Below are positions 32,452 through 42,631 of a stretch of DNA of 64,000 nt, one piece after another; position 1 is the stretch's first letter, and each line of letters starts with the position of its first letter. Origin of the DNA: CAZGHS01 sp964525495 (GTDB taxonomy: Bacteria; Patescibacteriota; Microgenomatia; JALYQM01); contig CAZGHS010000003.1 of NCBI GenBank assembly GCA_964525495.1, forward strand, positions 62,001 through 126,000, written 5' to 3'. A program made the position numbers and the translations under genes. The notes below the pieces were generated by a model. It made no database searches, was not told the DNA's origin, and saw only the letters and a list, made by a program, of their open reading frames with translations.

Positions 32452-33660
32452 TTAAAAACTGCTTGTTAGTTTATATATTGGCAAAATAATGGATAGTACT
32501 AAGAATGCTACGCCAACACCTAACAATATAAGGATGAATGGTTCTAGCGCAGTTGTCAAGTTTTTAATTAAGTTCTCGACCTCGGATTCAAAGTATTTAG
32601 ATATTTTCAATAGCACTTCATCGAGCTTACCCGTTTCTTCTCCCACTTTAATCATTTGCGACAGAATAGGAGGGAAGTTGTCATTTTTACTAATCGGAAC
32701 AGAGAGTGGATTTCCGTGTTCTACATCTTTTGCTGCCTGTTTGATCGCGTCATAATATACGCGATTTCCCACTGATTCGCTCACGATATTTAATGCTTCG
32801 ATAATAGGAATACCAGCACCAATAAGAAGTCCGAGAGTACGCGAGAACTCTGTCAATGCGCTTTCACGTTTTATTCTTCCAAATATCGGTATTCTATACG
32901 TCAATTCGTCGATTTGTTTTGCGCCAATATCGGTTGCTGAATATCTCTTATAGAAGAAGAAAGCGCCAGCCATGCTGAGGATCATGAGCCACCAAAATTC
33001 GACAAAGAAATTAGATGTTGCTATAAGGATTCGAGTAGGGGCTGGCAACTCTACACCCATGTCCTTGTACATGCCTGTCAGACGTGGGATAACGAAGATC
33101 ATCATGATAAACATCACAACGGTAATCGCAATAATAACGATAACAGGGTAGATCAGCGCACCTTTTGTTTTTGCTTTGAATTCGCGGTCTTTTTCTAGGT
33201 TTTCTGCTAGGCGATCAAGAATGGTGTCAAGCAGTCCTGAAGCTTCACCAGCTCTCACTAAGCTGATATAAATTTTTGTAAATGTTTTAGGATGCTTGGC
33301 TAAACTGTCTGCAAAAGAGCCACCTCCTTCAATGTCGCGAAGAAGGGCTTCCTGTACTATGGTAAATTGTTTACTTTTTGTTTGAGCTTTTAGGATGGTG
33401 ATAGCTTCAGTGAGTGGTAGACCAGCCGTGATCATGGTTGAAAGCTGCCGAGTAAAGTTTGTGATATCGCTTTCTGCTACTTTTTGAAATTTTCCAAAGA
33501 TTCTTTCTAACGAAAATCCTTCATCAGTTGCTTTAATAGCGAGAACTATCAGACCACGCTCTCGTAAGATTTTGCTGGCTTGTTTTTGATCAACGCCTTC
33601 GACAATTCCTTCACGAGATGCACCATCTCTGCTTTTTGCTTTATAATTAAATTGTCTCAT
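32452..33660 (-). CDS. pilC: Type IV pilus inner-membrane core protein PilC
   Basis: 402 aa, GspF/PilC family. Two repeats of the GspF domain (about residues 68-190 and 270-390), each with a membrane helix pair; a third hydrophobic region lies near 170-195. Motifs FTRQLSTMITAGLPL and FSRTLGLLIGAGIPI mark the two repeats. It is the rotary platform below the pilin helix. Confidence 0.94.
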   Translation of the reverse strand: MRQFNYKAKSRDGASREGIVEGVDQKQASKILRERGLIVLAIKATDEGFSLERIFGKFQKVAESDITNFTRQLSTMITAGLPLTEAITILKAQTKSKQFTIVQEALLRDIEGGGSFADSLAKHPKTFTKIYISLVRAGEASGLLDTILDRLAENLEKDREFKAKTKGALIYPVIVIIAITVVMFIMMIFVIPRLTGMYKDMGVELPAPTRILIATSNFFVEFWWLMILSMAGAFFFYKRYSATDIGAKQIDELTYRIPIFGRIKRESALTEFSRTLGLLIGAGIPIIEALNIVSESVGNRVYYDAIKQAAKDVEHGNPLSVPISKNDNFPPILSQMIKVGEETGKLDEVLLKISKYFESEVENLIKNLTTALEPFILILLGVGVAFLVLSIILPIYKLTSSF

Positions 33661-33667
33661 GTTAAAT

Positions 33668-34729
33668 TTACTTTCCTGTTCCTAGAATTCTATTTAATTC
33701 TTTAACGTTATTTGCATAACTCTGTGCTACCTGTAAAGATATTTGTCCAGATTTTACTTTTCGTGAAAGTGCAGATTCAATACTTTCCATGCCTAAATCA
33801 CCGCTTGTCTGAATAACGTTGTCGAGTAAATGAGTTTTTCCTTCTCGGATAATTGTTTTTACAGCAGGAGTGTTAATTAATATTTCATTTACAACGATTC
33901 GTTCTCCGTTAAGAGAGGGGATTAGTCGCTGCGAAATTACCGCAACTAACGTTTCAGCCAACTGCAATCTTACTTGATCCTGTTGATGTTCTGGGAATAC
34001 ATCAACAATGCGGTCAATTGCTTGTGGAGCTGAGTTTGTATGTAGAGTAGAGAATACTAGATGTCCTGTTTCTGCTATAGTAATGGCAGAGCCAATTGTC
34101 TCATAATTGCGCATTTCTCCAATCAGTACAACATCAGGGTCTTCACGAAGAGCGCTTGATAAGGCGACATCCCATGAATGTGTGTCTAATAAAAGTTCAC
34201 GCTGAGATACAAACGCCTTAGCTTTTGGATATACATACTCGATTGGATCTTCAATTGTTAAAATATGACAGGCGCGATTTTGATTAATTTCATTGATCAT
34301 AGCCGCGAGTGAGGTTGATTTCCCATGTCCAGTTGGTCCACACATTAATACAAATCCTTGCATCATTTGTGTAAATCTGAAGAGTATGTTTGGTAATCCG
34401 AGCTCGTCAATATTGCGAATACGGAGGGGTAACATACGAAGTGCGGCTGAAATATATCCCTTTTGATAATACGCGTTTACACGGAAACGGGCTACATCGC
34501 CTAATGCGAACGAGAAATCTATTTCCTTATTTGCTAAAAACATCTCTCTTTGCTCTTGTGTTAATAGCGCAAATACAAGTTTCTCAACTTCATCAGGGGT
34601 AAGTGGAGCTGCATTTGGCACTGGAGTTAAATGTCCATGAATACGCAGTGTTGGCTCGGAGTATGCAATAAGATGGAGGTCAGACGCACCTTTTTGTATT
34701 GTAACTTGTAAGAGCTGTTCGATTGTCAT
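33668..34729 (-). CDS. pilT: Pilus retraction ATPase PilT
   Basis: 353 aa hexameric ATPase. Walker A GPTGHGKST, Walker B with VVLIGEMRNYET (retraction ATPases have E-M-R-D here; this one has Asn), and the HLVFSTLHTNSA histidine box. AIRMVLD-type C-terminal motif is weak. Presence of both PilB and PilT implies dynamic, retractable pili. Confidence 0.93.
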   Translation of the reverse strand: MTIEQLLQVTIQKGASDLHLIAYSEPTLRIHGHLTPVPNAAPLTPDEVEKLVFALLTQEQREMFLANKEIDFSFALGDVARFRVNAYYQKGYISAALRMLPLRIRNIDELGLPNILFRFTQMMQGFVLMCGPTGHGKSTSLAAMINEINQNRACHILTIEDPIEYVYPKAKAFVSQRELLLDTHSWDVALSSALREDPDVVLIGEMRNYETIGSAITIAETGHLVFSTLHTNSAPQAIDRIVDVFPEHQQDQVRLQLAETLVAVISQRLIPSLNGERIVVNEILINTPAVKTIIREGKTHLLDNVIQTSGDLGMESIESALSRKVKSGQISLQVAQSYANNVKELNRILGTGK

Positions 34730-34737
34730 AGATCTCC

Positions 34738-36477
34738 TTAATCTTGTGCAACACGTAGTACTTCTTCAAGAGTAGTTAATCCTTCAATAGCTTTCAAGTA
34801 CCCATCTTGTTTCATGGTTATCATTCCATCTTCAACTGCCTGGTTTTCTATTGCAGATGCAGGTTTTCTTTCCAAAATTATTTTTCCTATTTTTTCTGTT
34901 ACGACGAGTACTTCATAAATACCAACACGGCCGCGGTATCCTGTATCATTACAAGATTTACATCCTTTTCCTTTATACAGTACGAGTTTTTGATTTTCAG
35001 AACTGCCTTTATTGACTGCAGCATCATAAATTGTGTTTAAAACTAATTTAACTTCCTCGACAACTTCCGGAAGTGGTTCTACTTGCTCTTTGCAGTCTTC
35101 GCAAATTTTTCGCACAACCCGCTGTCCTTCTATGGCGTTAATACTTGATGCTATAAGGAATGGCTCACCACCCATGTCGAGTAGACGTGGAAGTGCTCCT
35201 GCTGCGGAGTTGGTATGAATAGTTGAGAAAACCAAGTGCCCGGTTAAAGATGCTTGAATAGCAAGATTTGCAGTTTCTCCATCGCGAATTTCTCCCACCA
35301 TGATAACGTTTGGATCCTGTCGTAAGAACGAACGCAATCCAGATGCAAATGTTAAGCCTGCCTGAGGATTTACTTGTACTTGGTTTATTCCTGCCATTTG
35401 GTATTCGACTGGATCTTCGAGAGTCACTATGTTTACTCTAGGGGAGTTGATTTTTGTAAGAAGGGAATAGAGGGTTGTTGTTTTACCAGAACCAGTAGGA
35501 CCTGTTACGAGAATAATGCCGTGTGGACGTAAGGCTTGTGTCTCCAGATTTTTGAGAGTTGTACCGCGTAGCCCAAGGTCGGCAAGACTCGGCACACCAC
35601 CAGTTTTTTTTAGTAAACGCATAACGACTTTTTCACCGTTTACAGTAGGGAGTGTTGAAACACGCAAGTCAACTTCTTCAGTGCCAAGTTTGAAGTTGAA
35701 ACGTCCGTCTTGAGGGATACGACGCTCGTCGATCTTCATGTCGGATAAGATTTTAACGCGTGAAACAACTGCATCATGTACTTTGCGAGGCAGTACTAGC
35801 TTTTCTTGTAAAATGCCGTCAATACGATAACGAATACGAGTTTTTTCCTCCAGTGCTTCAATATGGATATCTGATGCGCGAGCTTTAATCCCGTATTCGA
35901 GAACTGTAGAAACAATTTTTGCGACTGGAGCTTCTCGTATAACTAAATCAGCCTTCGCTTTCTCAGCCTCTTCGTCAATTTTGTTAGAAGTAGGTACAAC
36001 TCCGGCTTCGCTTAATGCTGCACTTACATCAGAGGAAATGTTGTGTGAATACGCATCGGACATTGTGTGCAGTATTGCGGTTTGGGTGGCACTATAAGGA
36101 ATTACTTTAACTCCAGTTTTTTGTTCAATGAATTGTATGACCTGAGAATCGAGTGGATCCAGCATTGCGACATGTACGCCATTCTGATCTTGCATGAATG
36201 GAATCAGCGTGTATTTTCGTGCAATGGCTTCTGGTATCAAGTTAAGTGTTTCAGTTGTAATAGAAACGCTTGAAAGATCAGCATAGGGAAGCCCGAGCAT
36301 CTGTGCTTGTGTTTGTACGAGCTGGTCTTCCGTAACCCAATTGTTCTCGAGCAAAATTGTCTCAACAGGTTTCTCAGAGTTTATTGTTTCAAGTTTGATG
36401 CGTGCAACTTGTTCTTGAGTTAGGATACCTTGTTTAAACAAAATATCTTCGACGCCCTTGGCAGTTAAAGCTTTCAT
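34738..36477 (-). CDS. pilB: Pilus extension ATPase PilB
   Basis: 579 aa. N-terminal MshEN-type c-di-GMP-binding-like domain (about residues 1-150), then the AAA-like core with GPTGSGKTT, MVGEIRDGETA and HLVFSTIHTNSA. A tetracysteine zinc site (CEDC and CKSC) lies in the C-terminal part. First gene of the pilB-pilT-pilC-pilin unit; start ATG lacks a Shine-Dalgarno and is preceded by AT-rich -10-like sequence. Confidence 0.94.
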   Translation of the reverse strand: MKALTAKGVEDILFKQGILTQEQVARIKLETINSEKPVETILLENNWVTEDQLVQTQAQMLGLPYADLSSVSITTETLNLIPEAIARKYTLIPFMQDQNGVHVAMLDPLDSQVIQFIEQKTGVKVIPYSATQTAILHTMSDAYSHNISSDVSAALSEAGVVPTSNKIDEEAEKAKADLVIREAPVAKIVSTVLEYGIKARASDIHIEALEEKTRIRYRIDGILQEKLVLPRKVHDAVVSRVKILSDMKIDERRIPQDGRFNFKLGTEEVDLRVSTLPTVNGEKVVMRLLKKTGGVPSLADLGLRGTTLKNLETQALRPHGIILVTGPTGSGKTTTLYSLLTKINSPRVNIVTLEDPVEYQMAGINQVQVNPQAGLTFASGLRSFLRQDPNVIMVGEIRDGETANLAIQASLTGHLVFSTIHTNSAAGALPRLLDMGGEPFLIASSINAIEGQRVVRKICEDCKEQVEPLPEVVEEVKLVLNTIYDAAVNKGSSENQKLVLYKGKGCKSCNDTGYRGRVGIYEVLVVTEKIGKIILERKPASAIENQAVEDGMITMKQDGYLKAIEGLTTLEEVLRVAQD

Positions 36478-36516
36478 AATGTATATGTTATATTTCTGAT
36501 AGATTATTAGTTATTC

Positions 36517-36522
36517 TATGAT
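36517..36522 (+). promoter_or_regulatory. -10 element of the delta'-like gene (leaderless type)
   Basis: TATGAT, 7 nt before ATG 36530; no Shine-Dalgarno. The -35 is poorly defined. Confidence 0.45.
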
Positions 36523-36529
36523 CTAGGTT

Positions 36530-37222
36530 ATGAGAATTGCACTGGATGTGTCAAGCATTGACGGGCGGACTTTCGTTGTTTTTGGTGACACATTAGAGTC
36601 TAGAAAGCTCTATATTAATGATTTACTTTCACAGCATCGGGAAACTTCCGGTGGTGGCATTTTGCTTGACGAAATTGATGCGAGAGAGAAACATTTATCT
36701 ATTGAGCATGCGCGGCAGTTGTTGGAGCGGGTGAGATATACTTCATTGCAGAATGGCACTCAGTTTTTTGTTATTTATGGAGCAGATACCCTATCTATAG
36801 TAGTTCAGAATGCTTTGCTTAAAACACTAGAGGAAGTGTCTAGTGGAAAATCGTTTATTTTAGAGCTTGCCCGGGTTGATTCATTGCTTCCAACAATTCA
36901 GTCGAGGGCTTTTCATATTAAGGTCTCTGGTGAATCCCCGAGTGAGGTTTTTAATGTCAAAGACTTACAGTCTAAGTCGTTAGCTGATCTATTTGTAGTA
37001 GCTGAAGAGTATTCGGAAAGTGTTGAAAAGGCGCGTGATTTAGTGGAAGGCTTGCTTAGTTATATGCGGAAAAAATATCTGGAGAAGGGGATTGTCTCTC
37101 AGTATATTAACTTTACCGAATTTTTATTAACGAGTTATGGACAAATAGGGAATACGAATGTTTCATTACGATTATTACTGGAAAACTGCATGCTAAATTT
37201 TTATAGTCTGTTTGTTAAGTAG
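36530..37222 (+). CDS. DNA polymerase III delta'-like clamp-loader subunit
   Basis: 230 aa, shorter than HolB (about 330). NALLKTLEEVSSGKSFIL and the SRAFHI motif match the sensor/arginine-finger segment of clamp-loader subunits. No Walker A, so it does not bind ATP, as in delta'. The collar domain at the C-terminus is short. Immediately upstream of gyrB. Confidence 0.8.
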   Translation: MRIALDVSSIDGRTFVVFGDTLESRKLYINDLLSQHRETSGGGILLDEIDAREKHLSIEHARQLLERVRYTSLQNGTQFFVIYGADTLSIVVQNALLKTLEEVSSGKSFILELARVDSLLPTIQSRAFHIKVSGESPSEVFNVKDLQSKSLADLFVVAEEYSESVEKARDLVEGLLSYMRKKYLEKGIVSQYINFTEFLLTSYGQIGNTNVSLRLLLENCMLNFYSLFVK

Positions 37223-37248
37223 ACTTTATTTTTCTTGTATGCTAGTAT
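37220..37248 (+). promoter_or_regulatory. gyrB promoter (leaderless type)
   Basis: TAGACT (37220-37225), 17 bp, TAGTAT (37243-37248), 7 nt before ATG 37256. No Shine-Dalgarno. Confidence 0.5.
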
Positions 37249-37255
37249 AGCTTTT

Positions 37256-39226
37256 ATGGCAAATAAAACTGACTATGATTCCTCACAAATTCAGGTATTA
37301 GAAGGCTTAGAACCTGTTCGTAAACGCCCTGGAATGTACATCGGTTCGACCGATGATCGTGGTTTGCAGAACATGATTCGTGAAATCGTTGATAACTCTC
37401 GCGACGAAGCAATTGCTGGATATGCAAAAAATGTTTGGGTTGTAATACATAAAGGTAATAAAGTAACAGTTGCTGATGATGGTCGGGGTATCCCTTACGA
37501 TAGACACGCGAAGATGGGTAAATCCACACTTGAAGTTATTATGACTGTTTTGCATGCAGGTGGAAAATTTGGCGGCAGCGCGTATAAAGTTGCAGGTGGT
37601 TTACATGGTGTGGGTGCGTCTGTTGTGAACGCGTTGTCAGAAGAATGCCGAGTTGAAGTAAAACGAGACAATACTGTTGTGTATATGGCCTTTAATAGAG
37701 GCGTACCAATGACTAAAGATGTGGTTAAAGTCGTAAAGGCAGACGGTGATCGAAATGTTCTGACTGAAGAGAATCCAAATTTTTATTGGACAGGTACTAC
37801 AGGTACAAAAACAACGTTTTTAGCCGACAAAACAGTATTTTCCTCACTCGAGCCTAAATGGCCTTTGCTTATCAAACTGCTTAAAGAGAGCGCGTTTCTT
37901 TTCTCTGGTATTTTCTTCCATGCGTACGACGAACGTACTGGCCTTGAGACTCACTATTTCTTTGATTCTGGTGTAGTGTCTCTCGTTCGATTCCTTAATA
38001 AAGGAAAAACTATTGTCCATCCAACTATTTTCTACACTCATAAAATGTCTGGTGAAATTGACGTAGAACTTGCCTTGCAATATAATGACGGCTTTGGTGA
38101 AACAGTGGAGAGCTATGTAAACGGTATTAAAACGACAGATGGTGGCACACATGTCACGGGGTTTAAGACAACTTTGACTCGTGTAATTAACGAGTACGCA
38201 CGAAAGAATGGATATCTTAAGGATAATGATGACAACTTTGTAGGTAATGACATGCTTGAGGGTGTTTCGGCAGTTTTGGCACTTAAAATGCCTTCAGATA
38301 ATTTGCAATTTGAATCTCAAACAAAAGAAAAGCTTGGCAATGCTGAAGCACAACCTGCGGTGGCTGGTGTATTGAAAGATGGCCTTGAAATGTATTTTGA
38401 GGAAAATCCCAGTGACGCGAAGCGGATAATGGAAAAGATCTCACTTGCTGCTCGTGCTCGTTTAGCTGCTCGTGCTGCAAAGGATGCGGTAATTCGTAAA
38501 AATGCTTTAGAAGGCATGACACTTCCAGGTAAATTGGCTGACTGTCAGGAGAAAGATCCTGCTAAGTCTGAATTGTATTTAGTTGAAGGTGATTCTGCAG
38601 GTGGCTCTGCGAAGCAGGGGAGAGATAGACGTAATCAGGCGATTTTGCCATTAAAGGGTAAGATTTTGAATAGTGAGAAAGCACGAATTGATAAAGTACT
38701 GGAGTTTGAAGAGATTAAGGCGTTGATTATTGCTTTGGGGACGGGAATTGGTGATCTATTTAATGCGGATAAGGCTCGTTATCATCGAGTTATTATAATG
38801 ACTGATGCTGATGTTGACGGAGCTCATATCACCACCTTATTGATGACGTTCTTCTTTAGATATATGCCTGAGATTATTAATCGCGGCTATATGTATCTTG
38901 CTACACCTCCGTTGTATAAAATCTCGTATGGTTCAAAAACGTCATTTTATGCATACAATGATGAAGAGCGAGATAAGATATTAAAGGAGAACTTGGCAAA
39001 GCAGAAAGCAAAGCCGTATATACAGCGATATAAAGGTTTAGGCGAAATGAATCCTGACCAATTATGGGATACGACTCTGAATCCACAAAATCGACTTTTG
39101 AAACAGGTTACAGTAGAGGATGCGGAAAAAGCGGATGCGGTTTTCTCGATGTTAATGGGCGATCTAGTGGCGCCTCGTAAGCGTTTTATTACGACGCATG
39201 CAAAGTTTGCTAACTTAGATCTCTAA
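37256..39226 (+). CDS. gyrB: DNA gyrase subunit B
   Basis: ATPase subunit, 656 aa from ATG 37256; the earlier in-frame TTG lies in the promoter. GHKL motifs: DNSRDEAI (N-box), DDGRGIP, and GGLHGVGASVVNALS lid. TOPRIM domain has EGDSAGGSAKQGRDR and TDADVDGAHI metal-binding aspartates. C-terminus contains IQRYKGLGEMNP. Adjacent to gyrA, 72 bp apart. Confidence 0.96.
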   Translation: MANKTDYDSSQIQVLEGLEPVRKRPGMYIGSTDDRGLQNMIREIVDNSRDEAIAGYAKNVWVVIHKGNKVTVADDGRGIPYDRHAKMGKSTLEVIMTVLHAGGKFGGSAYKVAGGLHGVGASVVNALSEECRVEVKRDNTVVYMAFNRGVPMTKDVVKVVKADGDRNVLTEENPNFYWTGTTGTKTTFLADKTVFSSLEPKWPLLIKLLKESAFLFSGIFFHAYDERTGLETHYFFDSGVVSLVRFLNKGKTIVHPTIFYTHKMSGEIDVELALQYNDGFGETVESYVNGIKTTDGGTHVTGFKTTLTRVINEYARKNGYLKDNDDNFVGNDMLEGVSAVLALKMPSDNLQFESQTKEKLGNAEAQPAVAGVLKDGLEMYFEENPSDAKRIMEKISLAARARLAARAAKDAVIRKNALEGMTLPGKLADCQEKDPAKSELYLVEGDSAGGSAKQGRDRRNQAILPLKGKILNSEKARIDKVLEFEEIKALIIALGTGIGDLFNADKARYHRVIIMTDADVDGAHITTLLMTFFFRYMPEIINRGYMYLATPPLYKISYGSKTSFYAYNDEERDKILKENLAKQKAKPYIQRYKGLGEMNPDQLWDTTLNPQNRLLKQVTVEDAEKADAVFSMLMGDLVAPRKRFITTHAKFANLDL

Positions 39227-39298
39227 TCTAATGATGAGTTTCTGGTTACTTGTTGTTAGACGTTATAATATATAACCGGTTTTTTGCATGAAAATTCT

Positions 39299-42007
39299 AT
39301 GGATACTTCGAAAAAAGACGACGCACATTTAGATATTGGTAAAGTACAATCGGTTTCGATTGTAGATGAAATGCAAAAATCCTACCTGGACTATGCAATG
39401 TCGGTTATCGTTTCTCGTGCGTTACCGGATGTTCGTGATGGGCTTAAGCCTGTACAGCGACGTATAATTTACGCGATGTTTAAGACGGGATTAATACATG
39501 CTCATCGCTACGAAAAATCTGCGGCCACGATCGGTGAAGTGCTTAAGAATTATCATCCCCATGGTGATATCCCTGTGTATGATGCTTTGGTGCGTATGGC
39601 GCAGGACTTTACAATGCGTTATCCACTTATTGATGGACAAGGTAACTTTGGGTCTATCGATGGTGACTCGGCAGCAGCTTATCGTTATACAGAAGCTCGT
39701 TTGGAAGTAATAACTGAAGAGATTTTGCGCGATATAGAAAAAGAAACTGTACCATTTTTGCCAAACTATTCCGGTACGATGGATGAACCAACAGTACTCC
39801 CTAGTATACTGCCAAATCTTTTACTTAACGGCGCTTCGGGTATTGCGGTCGGTATGGCAACGAATATCCCTCCACATAACTTGGGCGAAATAGTTGATGC
39901 TGTTTTGTATGTCTTGGAAAACTTGAGTAAAAAAGCTCATAAAAAGAAGACTGTTGACGTTGCAGATACAAAATCTGATACAAAGGCAGAAACAGGCGAA
40001 ATAGTTGATGCTGCATTTGCAGATAAGACAGTTGAGGAAGCAGTTGATGATTTTGCAGAGTTTCAATTTGAATCGGATGTAACTGTTGACGACCTTATGC
40101 AGTTTATTCAAGGTCCTGATTTTCCAACCGCTGGCTACATTTATGATCGAGCAGAAATTGCAAATGCATATATTACAGGCCAAGGCAGAGTAGTTATGCG
40201 AGCTAAAGCTGAAATTGAAGAGCTAAAGGGTGGAAAATTTGCAATCATTGTAACTGAGCTTCCATATCAAGTAAATAAAGCTACATTAATCGCACGAATT
40301 GCTGAACTTCATAAAGATAAAAAGATTGAAGGTATTAGCGTTTTGCAAGATGAGTCTGATCGAGACGGCATCCGTGTTTATATTGAGTTAAAGCGCGACG
40401 CAAATCCTCAATCTGTTTTAAATAACTTATTTAAGCTGACTGCTTTGCAAACTACCTTTAACGTAAATATGGTTGCACTTACAGACGCAGGTGTTCCTCG
40501 TCTTATGACTCTTAAGACAATTTTAGAGTCATTTATTAAGCATCGATTTGTAGTTATTACAAAGAGAACTGAGTTTGAGTTAGAAGAAGCTCGTGCTCGT
40601 GCACATATATTGGAAGGTTTGCTTATTGCAGTAGACCATATTGATGAAGTTATTAAGGTAATTCGTCAAAGCGCTGATGCTGAGGAAGCTAGAACACGTT
40701 TGATGGAACGCTTTAAACTGTCTGAAATACAGGCAACTGCGATACTGGATATGCAATTGCGTAAGTTAGCGGCTCTAGAGCGTAAAAAACTGGAAGACGA
40801 GTATGCTGTGTTGAAGGAAACAATTGAATATCTAATGGATCTGTTGGCAAATCCAATAAAGATTTTAGTTGTTATCAAACAAGAACTTAAGAAGTTGCGA
40901 GAAAAATACGCTGATGAGAGACGGACAAAAGTTTACAAATCAAAAATTGGTGAATTTTCTGAAGAGGATTTAGTCCCAAATGAAGCCACAATCGTTACTG
41001 TTACTCAATCAGGATACATTAAGCGCCAAGGGCTTAATGCCTTTCGCACCCAGAGTCGCGGTGGACGTGGTGTCAGTGGAATAACTACGAAAGAAGAGGA
41101 TGTGGTTTCACATATTTTCGTCTGTAATACTCATGACAATATTTTGTTCTTTAGTAACAAGGGTAAAGTATTCCAGATTCGTGTGTTCGAAATTCCAGAG
41201 TCGAGCCGGGTAGCTAAGGGGCAGGCATTGGTAAATCTTATAAATATTGAGCAAGGAGAACATGTTACGGCTATTTTGACTGCAGCTTCTCATTCTCAAG
41301 GCAAGGGTAAGGTTACCATTCAGATTGGTGAAGGTGAGACTCCTATAAATGCTGGTGAGGATCAAACTGAGACAATAGTTCAAAATGCGGCAAATACGCG
41401 GGAAACTAAGTTTCTCGTAATGGGAACACGCCAAGGCACTATTAAAAAGACTGCAATTACGGAATTTTCTAATATCCGCAAATCTGGTTTGATCGCTATT
41501 AAATTGAACTCTGGAGATGAATTGCGATTTGTGAAACCAAGCACGGGAAGCGATAATTTAATTTTGGTCACATCACAAGGTAATTCTATAAACTTTAAAG
41601 AAGGTGAAGTAAGGGAAACTGCTCGTGATACTGCAGGCGTGCGCGGAATTAAACTTAAGGAAAGTGATTCATTAGTCGGTATGATCGTATACGATAAGCC
41701 TGACATGAAGGTTCTGACTGTCATGGAGCGAGGTTTAGGCAAAATGACGCCTATTAGCGACTGGCCTTCACAGGCTCGTGGCGGACAAGGTGTAAAAGCT
41801 GCGAACATTACTGACAAAACAGGTAAAATTGTTGCCTCGTTGCTCGTACGCTCAGGGCACGAGGGCGTTGTATTAACTTCGCTCAAAGGTGTTATTATCA
41901 AGCTTCATCTAAAGGAAATCCCTACACTGGGACGACAAACACAAGGCGTGATCTTGATGCGCATTTCAGCCACTGGTGATAGTGTTGCAGGCGCAACTGT
42001 ATTGTAG
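39299..42007 (+). CDS. gyrA: DNA gyrase subunit A with acidic insertion
   Basis: 902 aa from ATG 39299. Catalytic Tyr in AAAYRYTEARL. The quinolone region reads HGDIPVYD where E. coli has HGDSAVYD, so Ile91 and Pro92 replace Ser83 and Ala84. About 50 extra, mostly acidic residues (encoded at roughly 39915-40080) interrupt the segment before GPDFPTAGYI. The C-terminal beta-pinwheel carries the gyrase box as QSRGGRG, supporting GyrA rather than ParC. A TATAAT at 39264-39269 lies upstream. Confidence 0.95.
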   Translation: MDTSKKDDAHLDIGKVQSVSIVDEMQKSYLDYAMSVIVSRALPDVRDGLKPVQRRIIYAMFKTGLIHAHRYEKSAATIGEVLKNYHPHGDIPVYDALVRMAQDFTMRYPLIDGQGNFGSIDGDSAAAYRYTEARLEVITEEILRDIEKETVPFLPNYSGTMDEPTVLPSILPNLLLNGASGIAVGMATNIPPHNLGEIVDAVLYVLENLSKKAHKKKTVDVADTKSDTKAETGEIVDAAFADKTVEEAVDDFAEFQFESDVTVDDLMQFIQGPDFPTAGYIYDRAEIANAYITGQGRVVMRAKAEIEELKGGKFAIIVTELPYQVNKATLIARIAELHKDKKIEGISVLQDESDRDGIRVYIELKRDANPQSVLNNLFKLTALQTTFNVNMVALTDAGVPRLMTLKTILESFIKHRFVVITKRTEFELEEARARAHILEGLLIAVDHIDEVIKVIRQSADAEEARTRLMERFKLSEIQATAILDMQLRKLAALERKKLEDEYAVLKETIEYLMDLLANPIKILVVIKQELKKLREKYADERRTKVYKSKIGEFSEEDLVPNEATIVTVTQSGYIKRQGLNAFRTQSRGGRGVSGITTKEEDVVSHIFVCNTHDNILFFSNKGKVFQIRVFEIPESSRVAKGQALVNLINIEQGEHVTAILTAASHSQGKGKVTIQIGEGETPINAGEDQTETIVQNAANTRETKFLVMGTRQGTIKKTAITEFSNIRKSGLIAIKLNSGDELRFVKPSTGSDNLILVTSQGNSINFKEGEVRETARDTAGVRGIKLKESDSLVGMIVYDKPDMKVLTVMERGLGKMTPISDWPSQARGGQGVKAANITDKTGKIVASLLVRSGHEGVVLTSLKGVIIKLHLKEIPTLGRQTQGVILMRISATGDSVAGATVL

Positions 42008-42031
42008 GTTGTGTAGTACATACGTTACTAT
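42002..42031 (+). promoter_or_regulatory. Promoter of pseudopilin gene (leaderless type)
   Basis: TTGTAG (42002-42007), 18 bp, TACTAT (42026-42031), 6 nt before ATG 42038. It overlaps the gyrA stop codon. Confidence 0.45.
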
Positions 42032-42037
42032 ACTTGT

Positions 42038-42631
42038 ATGCGTAAAGTTCGCTGGCCCAAAAATGGTTTTACCTATCCTGAGATGCTCGTAGTAGTTATC
42101 ATTTTTATTTTGATTTTCTTGACTGTATATCCCATGTATAAGCGGTACAATGCGATTACGGAGCTACGTAATACATCTCAAGCTATTCGTGATCAATTGC
42201 GCATCGCTCAAAATAAAGCTTCAAGTGGTGTAACAGCAAGCAATGGACTTGTTTCGCATTGGGTGGTGCATCTTCATCGTGATGGGCTGGAATATGAATA
42301 TGAAACAGGTGCCTGTCCCGTTGTTACTGATACCGCTGCTGCTGGTTACAGTAGTCGTTATAGCTTTATGACATGTCCTGATCGTGACGACTATGTCTTG
42401 TATGATTTCCCAGAAAGATTTTCGATCTCTCATCAATATGCAACTGAGAATGAAGTAAATATATTTTTCTCGGCAATTAATGGATCCGTTAAAATATATA
42501 GTCAAAACGGAACATTGTTAGGTGATACTGTTGATATTCATATAAATTCGGACGAGTATGAAGATATGTACGTCGTATTGCGGGTTAATGGATCGGGAAA
42601 TATTTTTGAAGAACGTCTTCAAAGTAACTAA
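42038..42631 (+). CDS. Pseudopilin, unlinked from the main pilus locus
   Basis: 197 aa. Leader MRKVRWPKNG, then FTYPEMLVVVIIFILIFLTV: cleavage Gly and Glu5 are kept, but Tyr-Pro replaces Leu-Ile. The head resembles GspH/FimT minor pilins in size, with ELRNTSQAIRDQLRIAQNKA after the helix. It would be processed by PilD and serve the pilus encoded on the other strand. It overlaps the convergent recombinase by 4 bp. Confidence 0.75.
   Translation: MRKVRWPKNGFTYPEMLVVVIIFILIFLTVYPMYKRYNAITELRNTSQAIRDQLRIAQNKASSGVTASNGLVSHWVVHLHRDGLEYEYETGACPVVTDTAAAGYSSRYSFMTCPDRDDYVLYDFPERFSISHQYATENEVNIFFSAINGSVKIYSQNGTLLGDTVDIHINSDEYEDMYVVLRVNGSGNIFEERLQSN

Noticed and set aside
41380..41901. 173-aa minus-strand frame
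   Set aside because: Antisense to the conserved GyrA C-terminal domain; no own signals.
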